The notes beneath the pieces are model-generated. The model was not told the DNA's origin. It searched no databases and saw only the letters and a program-made list of their open reading frames with translations. Below are positions 12,310-23,309 of a stretch of DNA of 64,000 bases, piece after piece. The first letter of the stretch is position 1, and each line of letters starts with the position of its first letter. A program made the translations under genes and the position numbers. Location: contig OU744732.1 in assembly GCA_916613615.1 (NCBI GenBank), forward strand, positions 48,165,227-48,229,226. The letters run 5' to 3'. The DNA is from Steromphala cineraria. Lineage: Eukaryota; Mollusca; Gastropoda; Trochida; Trochidae.

Positions 12310-12390
12310 TATGATTCGAGTGGGATTCGAACCAGGTACCTCTATGTTGAGACGCAGCGCCTTTATCGCTTGAGCCACCGAGGATGCAGC
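12310..12390 (-). mobile_element. tRNA-like SINE head, minus strand
   Basis: The minus strand reads CTCGGTGGCTCAAGCGATAA (A box TGGCTCAAGCG) and later CCTGGTTCGAATCCCACTCG (B box GGTTCGAATCC). The tail extends to lower coordinates but its end could not be fixed. Confidence 0.55.
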
Positions 12391-12399
12391 TAAACTGAT

Positions 12400-14740
12400 C
12401 GTAATTTTGTTCTGTCATGACGGGGGTTTGTGAGTGTGTGTATTGCGAGCAACGTGCAGGCAGCTCACAATAACTGGCTGCCAATGTGCGATACTATCAG
12501 TGCTTATATATGTCAAGACTTTTGACTTCGTTTTATATGTTACATCAAAACCTCCCCTCGGTTTTGTTTGAGAAAGTATGCCCACATATCTTTGCCCAAA
12601 CAAAACATTTTGCTCGGTTTTGATCTTTTACATATAAAGTTACTTTAGATACGGAATATATCTAAAATATAACACTAAGACATTCAGAAGTATTTCATGA
12701 TGAACTTTTCTTAACCGTTGGATCAGGTTACACATAAGGAATGACGAAAACGTGTTATGTTGAATTAAATCATTTTAATATTTCTATGTTGTAAGAATTG
12801 TTGTGGGATACACTTGCAAAACTCAGGATAAACTAAAAGCCCGACAAAATTTCGTCTCATGAAACCATCTCCTCCTCCCTCATAAATCTTGAACGTTCAA
12901 TAACCGTGTACTGCCTCTTCTCCTAGTTTTACCAATATTTTGAATATAAATGCACTTTTGCATATAACAAAATGAAACTAAAATCAAGAGCAAGTCTTCA
13001 AACTTATTTAAAATTTAATCAAAATTGCTGATATAAATGAAATTAAGAATCTTAAGAGCGTCATTTCATCAGAGATGCAAATAAGTTTCCATTGGTTAAT
13101 TATATCATATCTATAATTCGCGTCCAAGCCAAAACACTTTTGAAAACATGCCTACTTAGGTTTTTATTTTCTGTCAGACATTTAATGAAAATGTTGATTG
13201 GTTGAATAAGGTTGGACACGCCCATTTTTTACCCTGACCTTCATAGTTGTTGTAAGTCAAGGTCATTCATAGCTTTACGCTATTCGGACCATTCCTTAAT
13301 CAATAGGAAATTGTATATAGAATAAAAATCATTTGGATAGTATGTTTGGAACTTGATAAACATTCTAAAGTCATACCTGAATCAAAACACTGTATTTTAA
13401 AAACGAAATAAGACCTAACAAAAGTGCACGGAATAGCACGCAGCTTAATTTACTGCGTTAATGTTCAGGGTCCTTGTTATTCTGTACACCGATTTTCGGT
13501 TCAACCCTCTCACTGCCACCGAGCAGAAAATGATTTCACCCATAAAACTTTTAAAACTTCCATTTTAAATGTTATTACCAATTTTGCCCCTTGAATTAGT
13601 TTTGTTTGCTTTTCAACAAAAAATAAAGACAGGATATTAAAAGAAAAATGCGAAATGTATGACGTTTCCCTTTTTAGCCTTTTCGTATCAATTCCGAAAG
13701 AAATAATTTATTTCATAGATCTTGTTCGTGTATATTGCTAATATGATTATTTAAATTGAAGATATATTTATAAAAACTGCAATAAACAAAGGTCAATAAC
13801 AATCTATTAGTCTGAGAGTCTAGTCCAGATTGAATTGTTCTCGTACAAATAAAGCGTCGAGATTGTCAAAGATGCGAAAATGTTCTTTAGTTGCTTGTGA
13901 TATATGGGGATTCTGTTCGTAGCGCAAATAGAGTCAAACTTTAAGTAAGGGTGGCTTCAAAAAATTGCCACTGACGTTCTATGTTTACAGTTATCACGAA
14001 AACGTGATAAATCATCACTGTTAATATACTTTACAGTATCTTACAAATGTGTTTGAGACAACGTTGCTGTTTCGTCAGATATTTAAAAACCAAAACATTG
14101 TTCAAGATTTGTTTAGATCAGTTATCTTTAACAATCTATGTTTTTTTTAATAAAATTATCACATATTTCGACAGGTGTACGGAATAGGCAGCTGTCGTGT
14201 ACGGAATTACCAGCCAAGTGTGCGGAATTTTCGAACAGTGATTTATTACATGCTATCTAATATATTCGTTGATACAAAAATTACATTAAGCCGCAGGTTA
14301 AAACTAAAAGCAGAATCTAATTTTTAGAACATTCAGCTTTGTTAACTCTATAAATACTAAGGTTAATATAATTTGCAATAACGACACAAGTGTTCCTTTC
14401 CTCGAGTGTACGGAAAAGCACGGCTCTAGTCCCTAGGGAGTTACACCTTTTCCTGTCTTTTGATTGGTTGTTGTGAACCAATCAAATTAAACGTTGTGCC
14501 GGGACTATTTCATTCATTTATGAACTTATATTCAACTGAAAAGTTGTTTTCCCTGATTTTAAATCTAAACATGTTCAATTTATTCCATGTTTTTACTATC
14601 TGCAAATTTTCATATGTGGCGATGCAAATAATGTTTGATGAGGAAGTCAAATTGTCCGAAAGTATAGAAATTATTGATCAACAAATGACTTTGTCGTCGC
14701 GTAAAACATTCGGCCGTGTAGAATGTGACGGGTTTTCGTT
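12400..14740. other. Non-coding interior of element B with scattered TGTACGGAA motifs
   Basis: No gene recognised. GTGTACGGAA or a near match occurs at about 14175, 14198, 14218 and 14406, with a GTGCACGGAATA relative at about 13425. A small perfect hairpin, TTATCACG-AAAA-CGTGATAA, lies at about 13991-14010. Confidence 0.4.
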
Positions 14741-14749
14741 CAATTGTGA

Positions 14750-14801
14750 TGACGTCATAGTCACGAGCGGCTATGACGTCACAGAGCCTACGGCGACGTC
14801 A
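14750..14801. promoter_or_regulatory. Cluster of three CRE-like sites
   Basis: TGACGTCA occurs at 14750-14757 and 14774-14781, and CGACGTCA at 14794-14801. TGACGTCA is the palindromic CREB/ATF consensus. Three in 52 bp is unlikely by chance in AT-rich DNA. No adjacent transcript start was identified. Confidence 0.45.
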
Positions 14802-14805
14802 TAGG

Positions 14806-15990
14806 AATTTCAGTTTGCGCCGATTTGTATTTGGTTACCGTAGGACATAGCCGGTCACTTCAAATCAAGTATTAACTTGAAAAGACGGCTAGATAAAAAG
14901 GAAAACACCAACTTGACTTAAGTTCAATTTTATATGACATTTCGCAAGGGATAATTAGCCGTGCGTAGGCATATCGGGAGTAAAGTAACGGCAAACGCGT
15001 ATGAATTTAAAGATTGACTCCTTGTGAAAACCTCATCAAACTTTTTTTCAAGGATCTTAGTTTATACTTTATGAATTATATGGGTCTAGCAGGAAATGGG
15101 TACCTGGAAAAGAGTTGTGTAGTTGGTTACCTTCTAGCGACAAATATGTCAGCTCGGGTTAGACCAGGGTTATAATGTTGGTCGCACCTTGAGCATGCAC
15201 TAGTGTATGGAAATGTGCGCCTAATAAATACCCATTATTATTATTATAAACAATAACCAACTCGTAACGGGGAATGGCAGATCCTGTCAAAGATTAGTTT
15301 TTAGTAATACATATTTTCGAACAATAAATGACGCATAGACCGAGAGACAACTGACTCTTATTATATTCGCAAAATAAATCATTAGGTCCAGAATATGATT
15401 TATAAGTCTAATAAGAAGCCGTCATTTTGTATAATTAACACATATACTGAACAAACGTATATTTAGATTTTAGATTTATAAATATTGTCATGGTTCTGTT
15501 ACCTCAAAATCTTACTTAATAATTCTGCTTACAAATTATTCATACAATTTACTCCGCTGGTACACCTAAAATCTTAAATATATATCGATATTTTCGTATT
15601 TTTCTTCATCCTTTTGATACCTGATCTATCTACTCTCTTTTTGATGGCTAATTGCCACGTGTATAATAACTGAAATATTGTTCAATTCGCTCATTCACTC
15701 AAACATAATAGGCCTCCGCACAGCCGTACGCTGGCCAAAAGATGTGATTTTCTTCATGGCATAAAGACACATTTAATTCGGCAAATTTTATATATCAATA
15801 TTGTTTATCATTCTCTACTTTCTTTCAAATCAAATGCTTTCTCCCAGTGCTCTGCAACACCAGAACGCAAAGTAACTGCACTACAATCCCATTGACGCCA
15901 AACGTGACGGTCAAGGGCAGATAACTCCAAACGTCAAAACTGGAACATTGTCAAATATAAAACACAGCTAATCAAATTAATTAATATCTA
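14806..15990. other. Non-coding interior of element B with a retroposon-like tail
   Basis: At about 15165-15250 the sequence GTATGGAAATGTGCGCCTAA, then TAAATACCCATTATTATTAT, resembles the 3' tail of an invertebrate SINE/LINE ending in an ATT microsatellite. No other structure was recognised. Confidence 0.4.
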
Positions 15991-16040
15991 AAATTGCACA
16001 GACTATATAGAATAAATGTTTTGTTATATTTGGAAGTGTA

Positions 16041-16276
16041 TTGTCGGCTTTCGGCTGTCGGCTTTACGCCTAGACTATACACAACAGATGTATTGCCATT
16101 CATAGAGCTTTATCGGATCGTCGGCTGTCGGCTGTCGGCCACTTGCTCAGACTATACACAACAAATATATTGCTATATATAGAACTGTATCGTCGGTTGT
16201 CGGCCACTTGCCCGGGCTACACCAACAAATATATTGCTATATATAGAACTGTATCGTCGGTTGTCGGCTGTCGGCC
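16041..16276 (-). repeat. Right subterminal CCGACAG clusters of element B
   Basis: Reverse-complement heptamer clusters (GTCGGCTGTCGG) occur at 16041-16062, 16118-16139, 16192-16203 and 16255-16276, separated by about 70-75 bp of conserved spacer with ACTATACACAACA and TATATAGAACTGTATCG. They mirror the left end. Confidence 0.7.
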
Positions 16277-16527
16277 ACTTGCCCAGGCTACACCAACAAA
16301 TAACTTTATATAGAGAATTCAATTTTAGTCAAATAGTCAATTAACATGTTGGAATATATGTGTGAATGTAACGATAACTTTAAACTGTATATGATGTTTA
16401 TTCTATTAAATAGCATATTCAGACACAGTACATACATAATACCTTTGTAGGTTTTATTTTAATAAACATATGTACACGATCCTTGAAAATTTCGTGTCGT
16501 CTTACATGAAGTTCTTGCCTGAAAACC

Positions 16528-17362
16528 CTTTTGGAAAAGTTCCCATAGATCAGGCTCTTGAGGAGACAGCAAACAGACACACAAACAGCAGGTGGAACAA
16601 AGGGATTCAGTCTTAGGCAAGGTGCTGTAGCGAAATATTATCAAATGGCAGACTTCAGCAGCATCTTTCTTGGACAGATCAGAAATCAAACAAATTTGAC
16701 CCGGTCAAACCTCAGTCATCCAGATTTACAAGAATCAAGAGGAGCAAGAGATGAAGCTGAAAGTTGACAAGTTGGAAAATAATTGAGTAAATCCTTTCCT
16801 GAATTCAGACCTCATTTCCTTATCAACAGCTGCAGCTGCCACTCCAGCGATGGTTACTGATCTCCTCAAAGCACAGGTGATCGGTGAGGAAAAGATCATG
16901 AACTTCTGCAACGATCGTCTTCAGTCCTTGTCACCACAAGTCTTTCATGCGAGGCTACCCAGAAATAACCTGAAAACATTCAGTGAATTGAACCAAAGAA
17001 AAGGGAAAATCAAAACAAGTCAAGTTGATGTAGTGATTAGAGCTGACAGAAATCTCCTTGCCCACATGGTCATCATAGCACTACGTAGGAAACTTGCCAT
17101 GAAGTCTGTATTCAGTCATCCTCTTGGACCACTGCCTTTATCACTGTCATATCCGGATGGGTCAATCGGAAAAACCAACAAGTCAAGTTTAGCGCGAGGA
17201 TGACCAATCTTGTACTCTGATAAATGGCATGGCACTCGTTCAGAAGACTTAGGGAGACAACAAAACCTTTGAGCTGCTTGCTTAAGAGATATTTGTCAAG
17301 ATATTACAAGAAGGCTACAGCAGTCTGCGGATTGATGTTGTGTTTTTGATGTATACAGGAAC
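16528..17362 (+). pseudogene. Element A ORF fragment 5 (C-terminal part, truncated)
   Basis: Continues the element A protein right of element B: PFGKVPIDQALEETANRHTN, then in another frame TDTQTAGGTKGFSLRQGAVA and KYYQMADFSSIFLGQIRNQ. The open stretch 16850-17200 follows, with FHARLPRNNLKTFSELNQ, VIRADRNLLAHMVIIALRRK and HPLGPLPLSLSYPDGSIGKT. Degraded frames then give INGMALVQKT and LQEGYSSLRIDVVF. From memory the family normally continues for several hundred residues, including a GCDT.SAF.G.GK motif. That part is missing: the coding similarity stops at about 17362, where the inverted 145-bp repeat begins. Confidence 0.6.
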
Positions 17363-17510
17363 ATGTCACAGGGGCCACGCCCTTAAATTTATGTTCATCA
17401 TCTTCTCCAGAAGCATAAGGCCTAAATAGCTGAAACTTGTGTACAGATTCCTTGACTAGTGATGATTATAATTCATAGCTTGTGTGGCCCTGTGGTCCCT
17501 AAAATGGGCT
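17363..17510 (-). repeat. Single inverted copy of the 145-bp subterminal repeat
   Basis: The reverse complement contains TTTCAGCTATTTAGGCCTTA, AGAAGATGATGAACATAAAT and GGGACCACAGGGCC, matching the array at 1480-2230. It marks the right end of element A. Confidence 0.65.
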
Positions 17511-17714
17511 TTTTGAACCTTTGAAACCTATACCATAATGAGCAATTGAATATTTGGCCTATTTTCATTTCTGTATTGGTTACATGTATCTGAAATCACA
17601 TCACATATATACTTATTTCTAGGATTTGTGGCCCTGTGGCTCTTGCATAATTAGATATGATGCCCAATGAGCTATGAACAGAGCCAATGACTCTATTTTT
17701 TTTATCAATTATGT

Positions 17715-18600
17715 GTTGCAAGACAACCTTTTAAATCAAACAATGCAGTTGTAAAACAAACCAATCATGTACAATTTAGCTACACGAATGGATTTCCCAA
17801 CCTGAATTTAAAAGAATGTTTTCACAAAAAATTACAGCCAGTGATTTTGAGTGATACTTGACAATTTCCTCTACGACTACCCAATAGCGGACTGAGTAGT
17901 AGATATATAGCCTTCTAAAGATAACTCATGTACCATAAACTGATATCAATTTGTTTAAAAAATTTGTTTTAATAGTTTTAAAGAAACGTGCGTCTGCCCC
18001 TTGAGGTCAAATTATTCAAAAGAGATTCATTCATGTTAAATTGATTAAGTTTTGAAACATTTCTCTATACCTCCTTTCTTGTAATGTTTAAATCAGCTCT
18101 TATGCATTACTTACGTCAGTGATTCTGCAATAAAATCAAACAGTTAGGTTCACTAGTTAGCCAGTTATGTTCACTAGTCGCCAGGCAGTCTTTTGCGATA
18201 ACGTTCACGCTTTGTTTACACTCTTATCACCCTCCTTAATGTTCAGCACGATAGCTTCAAGGAGAGACATAAATAAAGACACTGAAAAGGTCTCCTCAAT
18301 GCGGTCTTTGTTAGTATCTTAAATCTTTGAATACTCAACGCATTTGATCCGCAAGCATTATGGTTAAACGTTCTAGTATGAGTATTTGAAATTTCTTTGT
18401 TCAATAGTTGTTTTTATGCTCTCGTTTCTTGTTATTGTAAAATAGAATTTGTTTTCTCAAGCGACTTAGAATATCATCAGTTTTTTCAATTGACATTTTG
18501 ATCTGATCAGTATTCCTTAATCTTCTAAGTTATAAAGCTTTTAAATTATTGGGCAAACTTTGTTTATTTCATTTGAAATTGAATATTTTCCCTTAATATA
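17715..18600. other. Non-coding DNA right of element A
   Basis: Nothing beyond AT-rich sequence was recognised. Confidence 0.4.
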
Positions 18601-18625
18601 ATCCCGATCGATGTATGTAGTAAAT

Positions 18626-18722
18626 AATAACCCGGTACCGAGGGGTTATGGACAATAACCTCGCGAGGGCGTAGCCCGAGCAGAGGTTATTTCCATAACC
18701 CGAGGCAAACGGGTTATTATTT
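18626..18722. repeat. Foldback hairpin with GCGAGGGCGTAGCCCGAGC core
   Basis: Nested complementary arms: ATAACCCG against CGGGTTAT, GGGGTTATGG against CCATAACCC, and AATAACCTC against AGAGGTTATT. They enclose a core GAGGGCGTAGCCCGAG. A related core, in reverse complement, occurs at 59240-59257. Confidence 0.6.
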
Positions 18723-18789
18723 GAGCTGTTTATTATTTGTCTTACACGGGTTATTATTTGACTTACACTCCCGCGGAAGACTCATGCAA

Positions 18790-19110
18790 ACGTTTCAACT
18801 TAATTGTTTATATACAGATAATTTAAAAACGTTTTACTGATATCATTCGCGGGTTTAGCATATCTTGATAAGAATTGTTTTTTAAATACCCTCAGATTAG
18901 GGTTTTGGAAATAAACGCTTAATTTCTTACAAACTATTTTATGACGGTGTTTCAACTAAATTGGTTTACATACAAATAATTGAAAAACGTTTTAGTGATC
19001 TATTTTGCGGGTTTGATATGTCTTGATAAGAATACTATTTTAGACTACTTACTATACCCCCTGCTTAGGGTTTTTAGAACTAAAACCTTGATTCCGTACA
19101 TTAAAAACTA
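18790..19110 (+). repeat. Two-copy tandem duplication, about 155 bp
   Basis: TTTCAACT followed by an ACGTTTTA-containing stretch, GCGGGTTT and TCTTGATAAGAAT appear in the same order starting at about 18791 and again at about 18946. The two copies are clearly diverged. Confidence 0.5.
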
Positions 19111-19194
19111 TTTTTTATTGCAATATTAATTATATATTTATAGGGGGAAAAAAATACCAATTATGACACAAACAAATTTACATCAACTGGCATG

Positions 19195-19265
19195 GATCCT
19201 CGGTAGCTCAACAGGTAAGAGCGCTGATGGACAACATGGAGGTCCCTGGGTCGAATCCCACTTTC
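19195..19265 (+). mobile_element. tRNA-like SINE head, plus strand
   Basis: CCTCGGTAGCTCAACAGGTA carries the A box TAGCTCAACAGG, and CCCTGGGTCGAATCCCACTT carries the B box GGGTCGAATCC about 44 bp later. The acceptor arms do not pair convincingly, so it is called SINE-derived. Confidence 0.55.
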
Positions 19266-19339
19266 GTATTTCATTAAACTTAACTTTCTTGTTTGATCAA
19301 AAATCCAAAGTTTACAAGTCCAAATGTTTGCGATTGTTT

Positions 19340-21090
19340 ACAATCTAATAACCGACCAAGGTGGTTATGAGATAACCAACCTACGCGGATGGAGCTCACG
19401 GCATACAACATTCAACTAAAATAAAGGCAATAACTTCCCAAGGGGTGTAAAGGGGAAATACTTAAAAGAAGGTAGTTATGAGTTAAAACCAATTGAAAAA
19501 AGAAGGGATATAATCGCCCAAGGGGTGTAATTCTAAAGAGGGACTTTGTCTCATACTATGTTTCCATTATCTTGTTTGATTGTTTTATTTGTTTTGTTCC
19601 TGTCCAAGTGGAGCGGTAACGCTTTGATTAAGATAACACTGAAAATCAATAAATACAACTCGCAAATACGAACATAGAGAGACACAGGCGGAACTTTATG
19701 TTAAAAAGAAACCTAGTTGATTTATTGCTTTTTTTGTTCTGATAAGAGGGCATGTTAGAGCAATGCGTAATGTCAAACAAACATAGAGTTACGGGAATAG
19801 TCTACCTCAGGTCACTTTAATAATGTCGGTAAAGATTTATGACATAGTCAGTATTCCAATCATGGCTTATACCTAATACTGCATTTCCAGTATTAAATGA
19901 AGGAACATCATTCAACAATATACTGACATTAAATCCTTATTTTTAATCAACAACAAAATTCTAATAAAAAGGGTTTCCTAAATTTAACTCAACCAGCACT
20001 TCCAGTTTACAAATTTTTTTAGTCATTTGAGAAATACAGGATACTATATATAAGTTCATTTCGGCGATGTATATGACTGAATGAAGTGGAATTTTGTCAT
20101 TTTCATAAACATGATTAAAAAATGATTGAGGTTGACATGAGGTTAAACATTCAAATCTCTAATGATTACAAGTCTTTAGATAATGATCACTTGACTTGAA
20201 AATATTTATCTAAGTTAGTTATTTAAAATATGTTTAATGAAATAATGCTATGAACCCTAATGTTTAATTAATATTGATACTTAATGTCTTTAAAATTATG
20301 AGTAACTCCTTGATTTTTTTGAAAGATTGCAAATCTGCACAAGGAAAGTCTCTTAAAAGTATTATTGAATGATATGGATACATATTTTATATATTGAGAA
20401 TCTTTGATTAAAAGTATTAATGATAATGAGGAAAACGTACCTTGAATACTTTGAATATGAAATCTTAGATCACATTTACATCAAGTTAAATAGATGCAAT
20501 TATAAAATTTGAGTTTGAAAAAGTTTAAGAAGTGTTGACAATGCATATTAATGTATTTTAAAAATATTGCCTGTCAAAAGATGGTCTTGTTTACTTTGGC
20601 ATGCTTTGTTATGTTTTGGTTTTATCAACGGCTGAAACTTGATGAGTACAAAGAGAGGTGCTTCCCCTAAGTAAGCAACGCTCGAATGGCATAATGAAAT
20701 TAGATTAAAGCAAATGTAAAACCTTAGAAGATCAACGTAATAGGAGGTCACCTTGGAGTCATGAGAATTGTAAAACATTGTTTATTTTGTTATTTGCATA
20801 TCATACATCAATTTAACTTCATAAGTAATATGCTGGCCAGTTGAAATATAAATGTATCTCACCATTATCATTTACAAATTAGTTATTTGGGCAATTTATT
20901 TATAATTGTGTCTTTGTTTATTGTTTTCTTTTAATGCTTAGGATAATGTTTTCAATCGAGTGATTAATAGGAATCTGTACAAAACGAATTCACGTTTTCG
21001 AATAATTCAATGATTTTATATAATATCACATTTCCAAAGCATACTATATAAGGGTTATTCATTACGCCAACAGGTACGTTTTGAATAAGC
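19340..21090. other. Non-coding AT-rich DNA
   Basis: Near 19345-19395 a small foldback (GGTGGTTATGAGATAACCAACC) belongs to the GGTTAT-type hairpins. The rest holds nothing recognised. Confidence 0.4.
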
Positions 21091-21094
21091 TATA

Positions 21095-21190
21095 TAATAA
21101 ATATAATATAATATAATATAATATAATATAATATAATATAATATAATATAATATAATATAATATAATATAATATAATATAATATAATATA
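21095..21190. repeat. (AATAT)n microsatellite
   Basis: About 19 uninterrupted copies of a 5-bp unit, ATAAT in another phase. Reading frames across it give repeated YYIIL and are meaningless. Confidence 0.9.
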
Positions 21191-23040
21191 TTGAATAAGA
21201 TATATTATCCAATATAATATAAGTAATATATAAGCCTGTCGTTTGCTTTTGTTCGTCTCCAAACAGCCATATGCTCACTCAACTGTAAAGGCTTTATGTT
21301 CGTGCATATTTCCACGACAGTAAACTCACAATAGAGACGTCTTGAGTTTCACAATATTGTAGACGTTTCTATTCTGGGGGAAAATGTTTACTAGCATCGA
21401 TACGGAATGAATTTTAATCCGACATATATGGTTGAAATACAAGAAGAATGAAAGTAACTTTATAAGAAATTGACATTGTACCATAATAATAAATCTTGAA
21501 ATGTAAAACCCTTTTATTTTCATTCCAAATTTTTCCATGGAATTATTTAAAAAAAAGTAGCTTCTGCAAAATTAAAAGTTGACAATGGAACACATACCTT
21601 TGTGACATCGAGAGTAAACATTTTAATGAAGATTTGAAGTGCTAGGGAACGTAAGTCTTTAATTTAAACATTTAAAAATATGCTACCCAACATATAACTC
21701 CTGTATTGAGCAACGTGAACATATGACAAAAGCACGATTACAATGTTGCCAGATAGTATTAAAAAACTTAGCAAACAACAAAAACGTTCATTCATCATCT
21801 CTACGAAAATTATCTTAATATTACCAGCTAACCATACAGCACATGTTCTGTTTTGTTCTGTTAGAATATTGTTATAAGTATTAAGATGTATTGACGTGAT
21901 CCAGTACTGATTTCTCAATACCTAATTATGATTGGAATAGGGTGTTTAGTTAATAAGAAATTCAAATTTTTCATTAAACGCAATTCAACAAAAATACCCT
22001 TTTATTCTAAATTATAGGATTATGTCAATTGTAGTATCTTTAGTTTGTATATGAAAAGCATGATTATTGCTCCATTACAAGTTATACATACAATCTTATG
22101 GCTAAAAAACCATGTCATTTAGTATTTCAGTTTAAAATGGCACAAGTTAAACGAAAAAGTGTTTTTACCCGTAAAAACAGATGTCTCCCCCTTCCTCAAA
22201 TGCTCCAAACCTCTAAACAATACTATCATAAAGCACCATTAATGTTCTCTGTATAATTCAACTTGAATAAATAACCTATCAACTCAACAATTGTAGCAAA
22301 CAAAACATTGCTTTTTATGTTTACATACAAATGACAATATGTTAGCAGGAAGGTTGCGCGACTATTAGCAGAGATATTTTCTTCATAAAGATACTTTTCA
22401 TGAATAAACTACCAACAAAAAGGCATCTGTGGTGGACAGATGACATTAAGGTATGCATGTGCATGGCGTTACAGCTAAACGCATTAATCAATCACAGTGA
22501 AATTTCACAGACTGCATTTAAAGTTTGTGATTCATAAACTCATTTGAAACCTAACAATAATAAATACCATTGACATGAACAAACGCTGATAACGCCTCTA
22601 AAAGAGTATCTAAATAAACAGACACAATGAGTGAGTGAGTGAGTTGGTTTTAACCGTTTTGTGAATAGACACATTGAAGATTTGAATTAACGGGTGGGGT
22701 TCCAATGAGAGCAAGTCGTTGTTGACTAGAATCAACTACACCTTTCACTTTCCAATAACTAGCATTGTCTGCTGTAGGTTCATACCATCACTTTTTGACA
22801 AGAGATATTTCTTTGCAATACCATGACACTTTTTAAAATCTCAAATCAAAACTACCAATGTGGTGAAGACATTACTGTGACGTCTTCATATTCATGACTT
22901 GAAAAATATTATGTCAATACATGATGGGTCAAAACAATAGCGACCAATGACGATATTGATACTAATATACTCTCGAAAGAATTATGAATAATTTATACAA
23001 TATAGTGCTTGATAAAATATCCTTTGCTGATTTCAGTGAA
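21191..23040. other. Non-coding AT-rich DNA
   Basis: A short GAGT run occurs at about 22627-22643. No gene was recognised. Confidence 0.4.
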
Positions 23041-23092
23041 AATAGTAACCCATGAGCAGTATTCTATGTGGATACTTACCTGTCGATCGAGT

Positions 23093-23309
23093 TTCTCCGA
23101 GGAAATCCTTTGTTGTCTTTATAGGTAATAATATGGCTTTGGTTTGTCCGCTGTCGTTTCGTTTTCTCCTTTCCTCGAAAATGACTCAAACGAGTCACAT
23201 GACTGTTACCATAGAGCTTCTTTGTGTATATGAATGGTTGCATAACTGCGCAGTAACCACTTCGGCGGGTAGGCTCCTCGCGCTTGGAATTTTCTCAGCG
23301 GAAAAATAG
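23093..23309. promoter_or_regulatory. Candidate bidirectional promoter / pair of first exons
   Basis: This roughly 217-bp segment is visibly richer in CpG than its surroundings. It is bounded by outward-facing donors: on the minus strand GATCGACAG|GTAAGTATC (exon edge at about 23092) and on the plus strand GAAAAATAG|GTAAGC (edge at 23309). Inside are TGACTCA (AP-1-type) next to an inverted GAGTCA, and CACATG E-box-like sequence. The arrangement suggests divergent first exons from a shared promoter. The plus-strand one might splice to the 38,105 acceptor. This is an inference from splice-site shape and composition. Confidence 0.35.

Larger units (their letters stand above)
7643..16519. mobile_element. 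Element B: 8.9-kb long-TIR transposon, 8-bp duplication
   Basis: The left end starts GGCAAGAACTTCATGTAAGA and the right end is its inverted copy ending GTTCTTGCC at 16519. The flanks carry a perfect 8-bp direct duplication, TGAAAACC, at 7635-7642 and 16520-16527. Removing the element with one duplication restores the codons GTEN-PFGK of the element A protein, which confirms the boundaries. Subterminal zones on both sides hold CCGACAG heptamer clusters spaced about 70 bp. An 8-bp duplication with long ends fits MULE-like or other 8-bp-TSD superfamilies. No transposase frame was recognised, so it is probably non-autonomous. Confidence 0.8.
1155..17707 (+). mobile_element. Composite transposon 'element A' with two nested insertions
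   Basis: Left and right ends are inverted copies: the left has AGAGCCATTGGCTCT at 1167-1181 after an A-rich stretch, and the right has the related palindrome AGAGCCAATGACTCT at 17680-17694 followed by T-rich DNA. Just inside each end lies the same 145-bp repeat, about five copies on the left (about 1480-2230) and one reverse-complement copy on the right (17363-17510). Between them are fragments of one ORF family in consistent plus-strand order. Removing elements C (2,244 bp) and B (8,877 bp) leaves about 5.4 kb. Exact outer ends and the target duplication could not be fixed. The superfamily is not assigned; the architecture is that of a TIR DNA transposon or a derivative of one. Confidence 0.55.

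Noticed and set aside
12310..12390. Functional tRNA gene
   Set aside because: A and B boxes are present but acceptor arms do not pair, so a SINE head is the better call. The same applies at 11690-12050, 19195-19265 and 50622-50694.
14460..14804. 114-codon plus-strand frame
   Set aside because: No family motif or splice context; its end encodes the CRE-like palindromes. Treated as chance.
21062..21278. Overlapping minus-strand frames rich in YYIIL
   Set aside because: They are translations of the (AATAT)n microsatellite.
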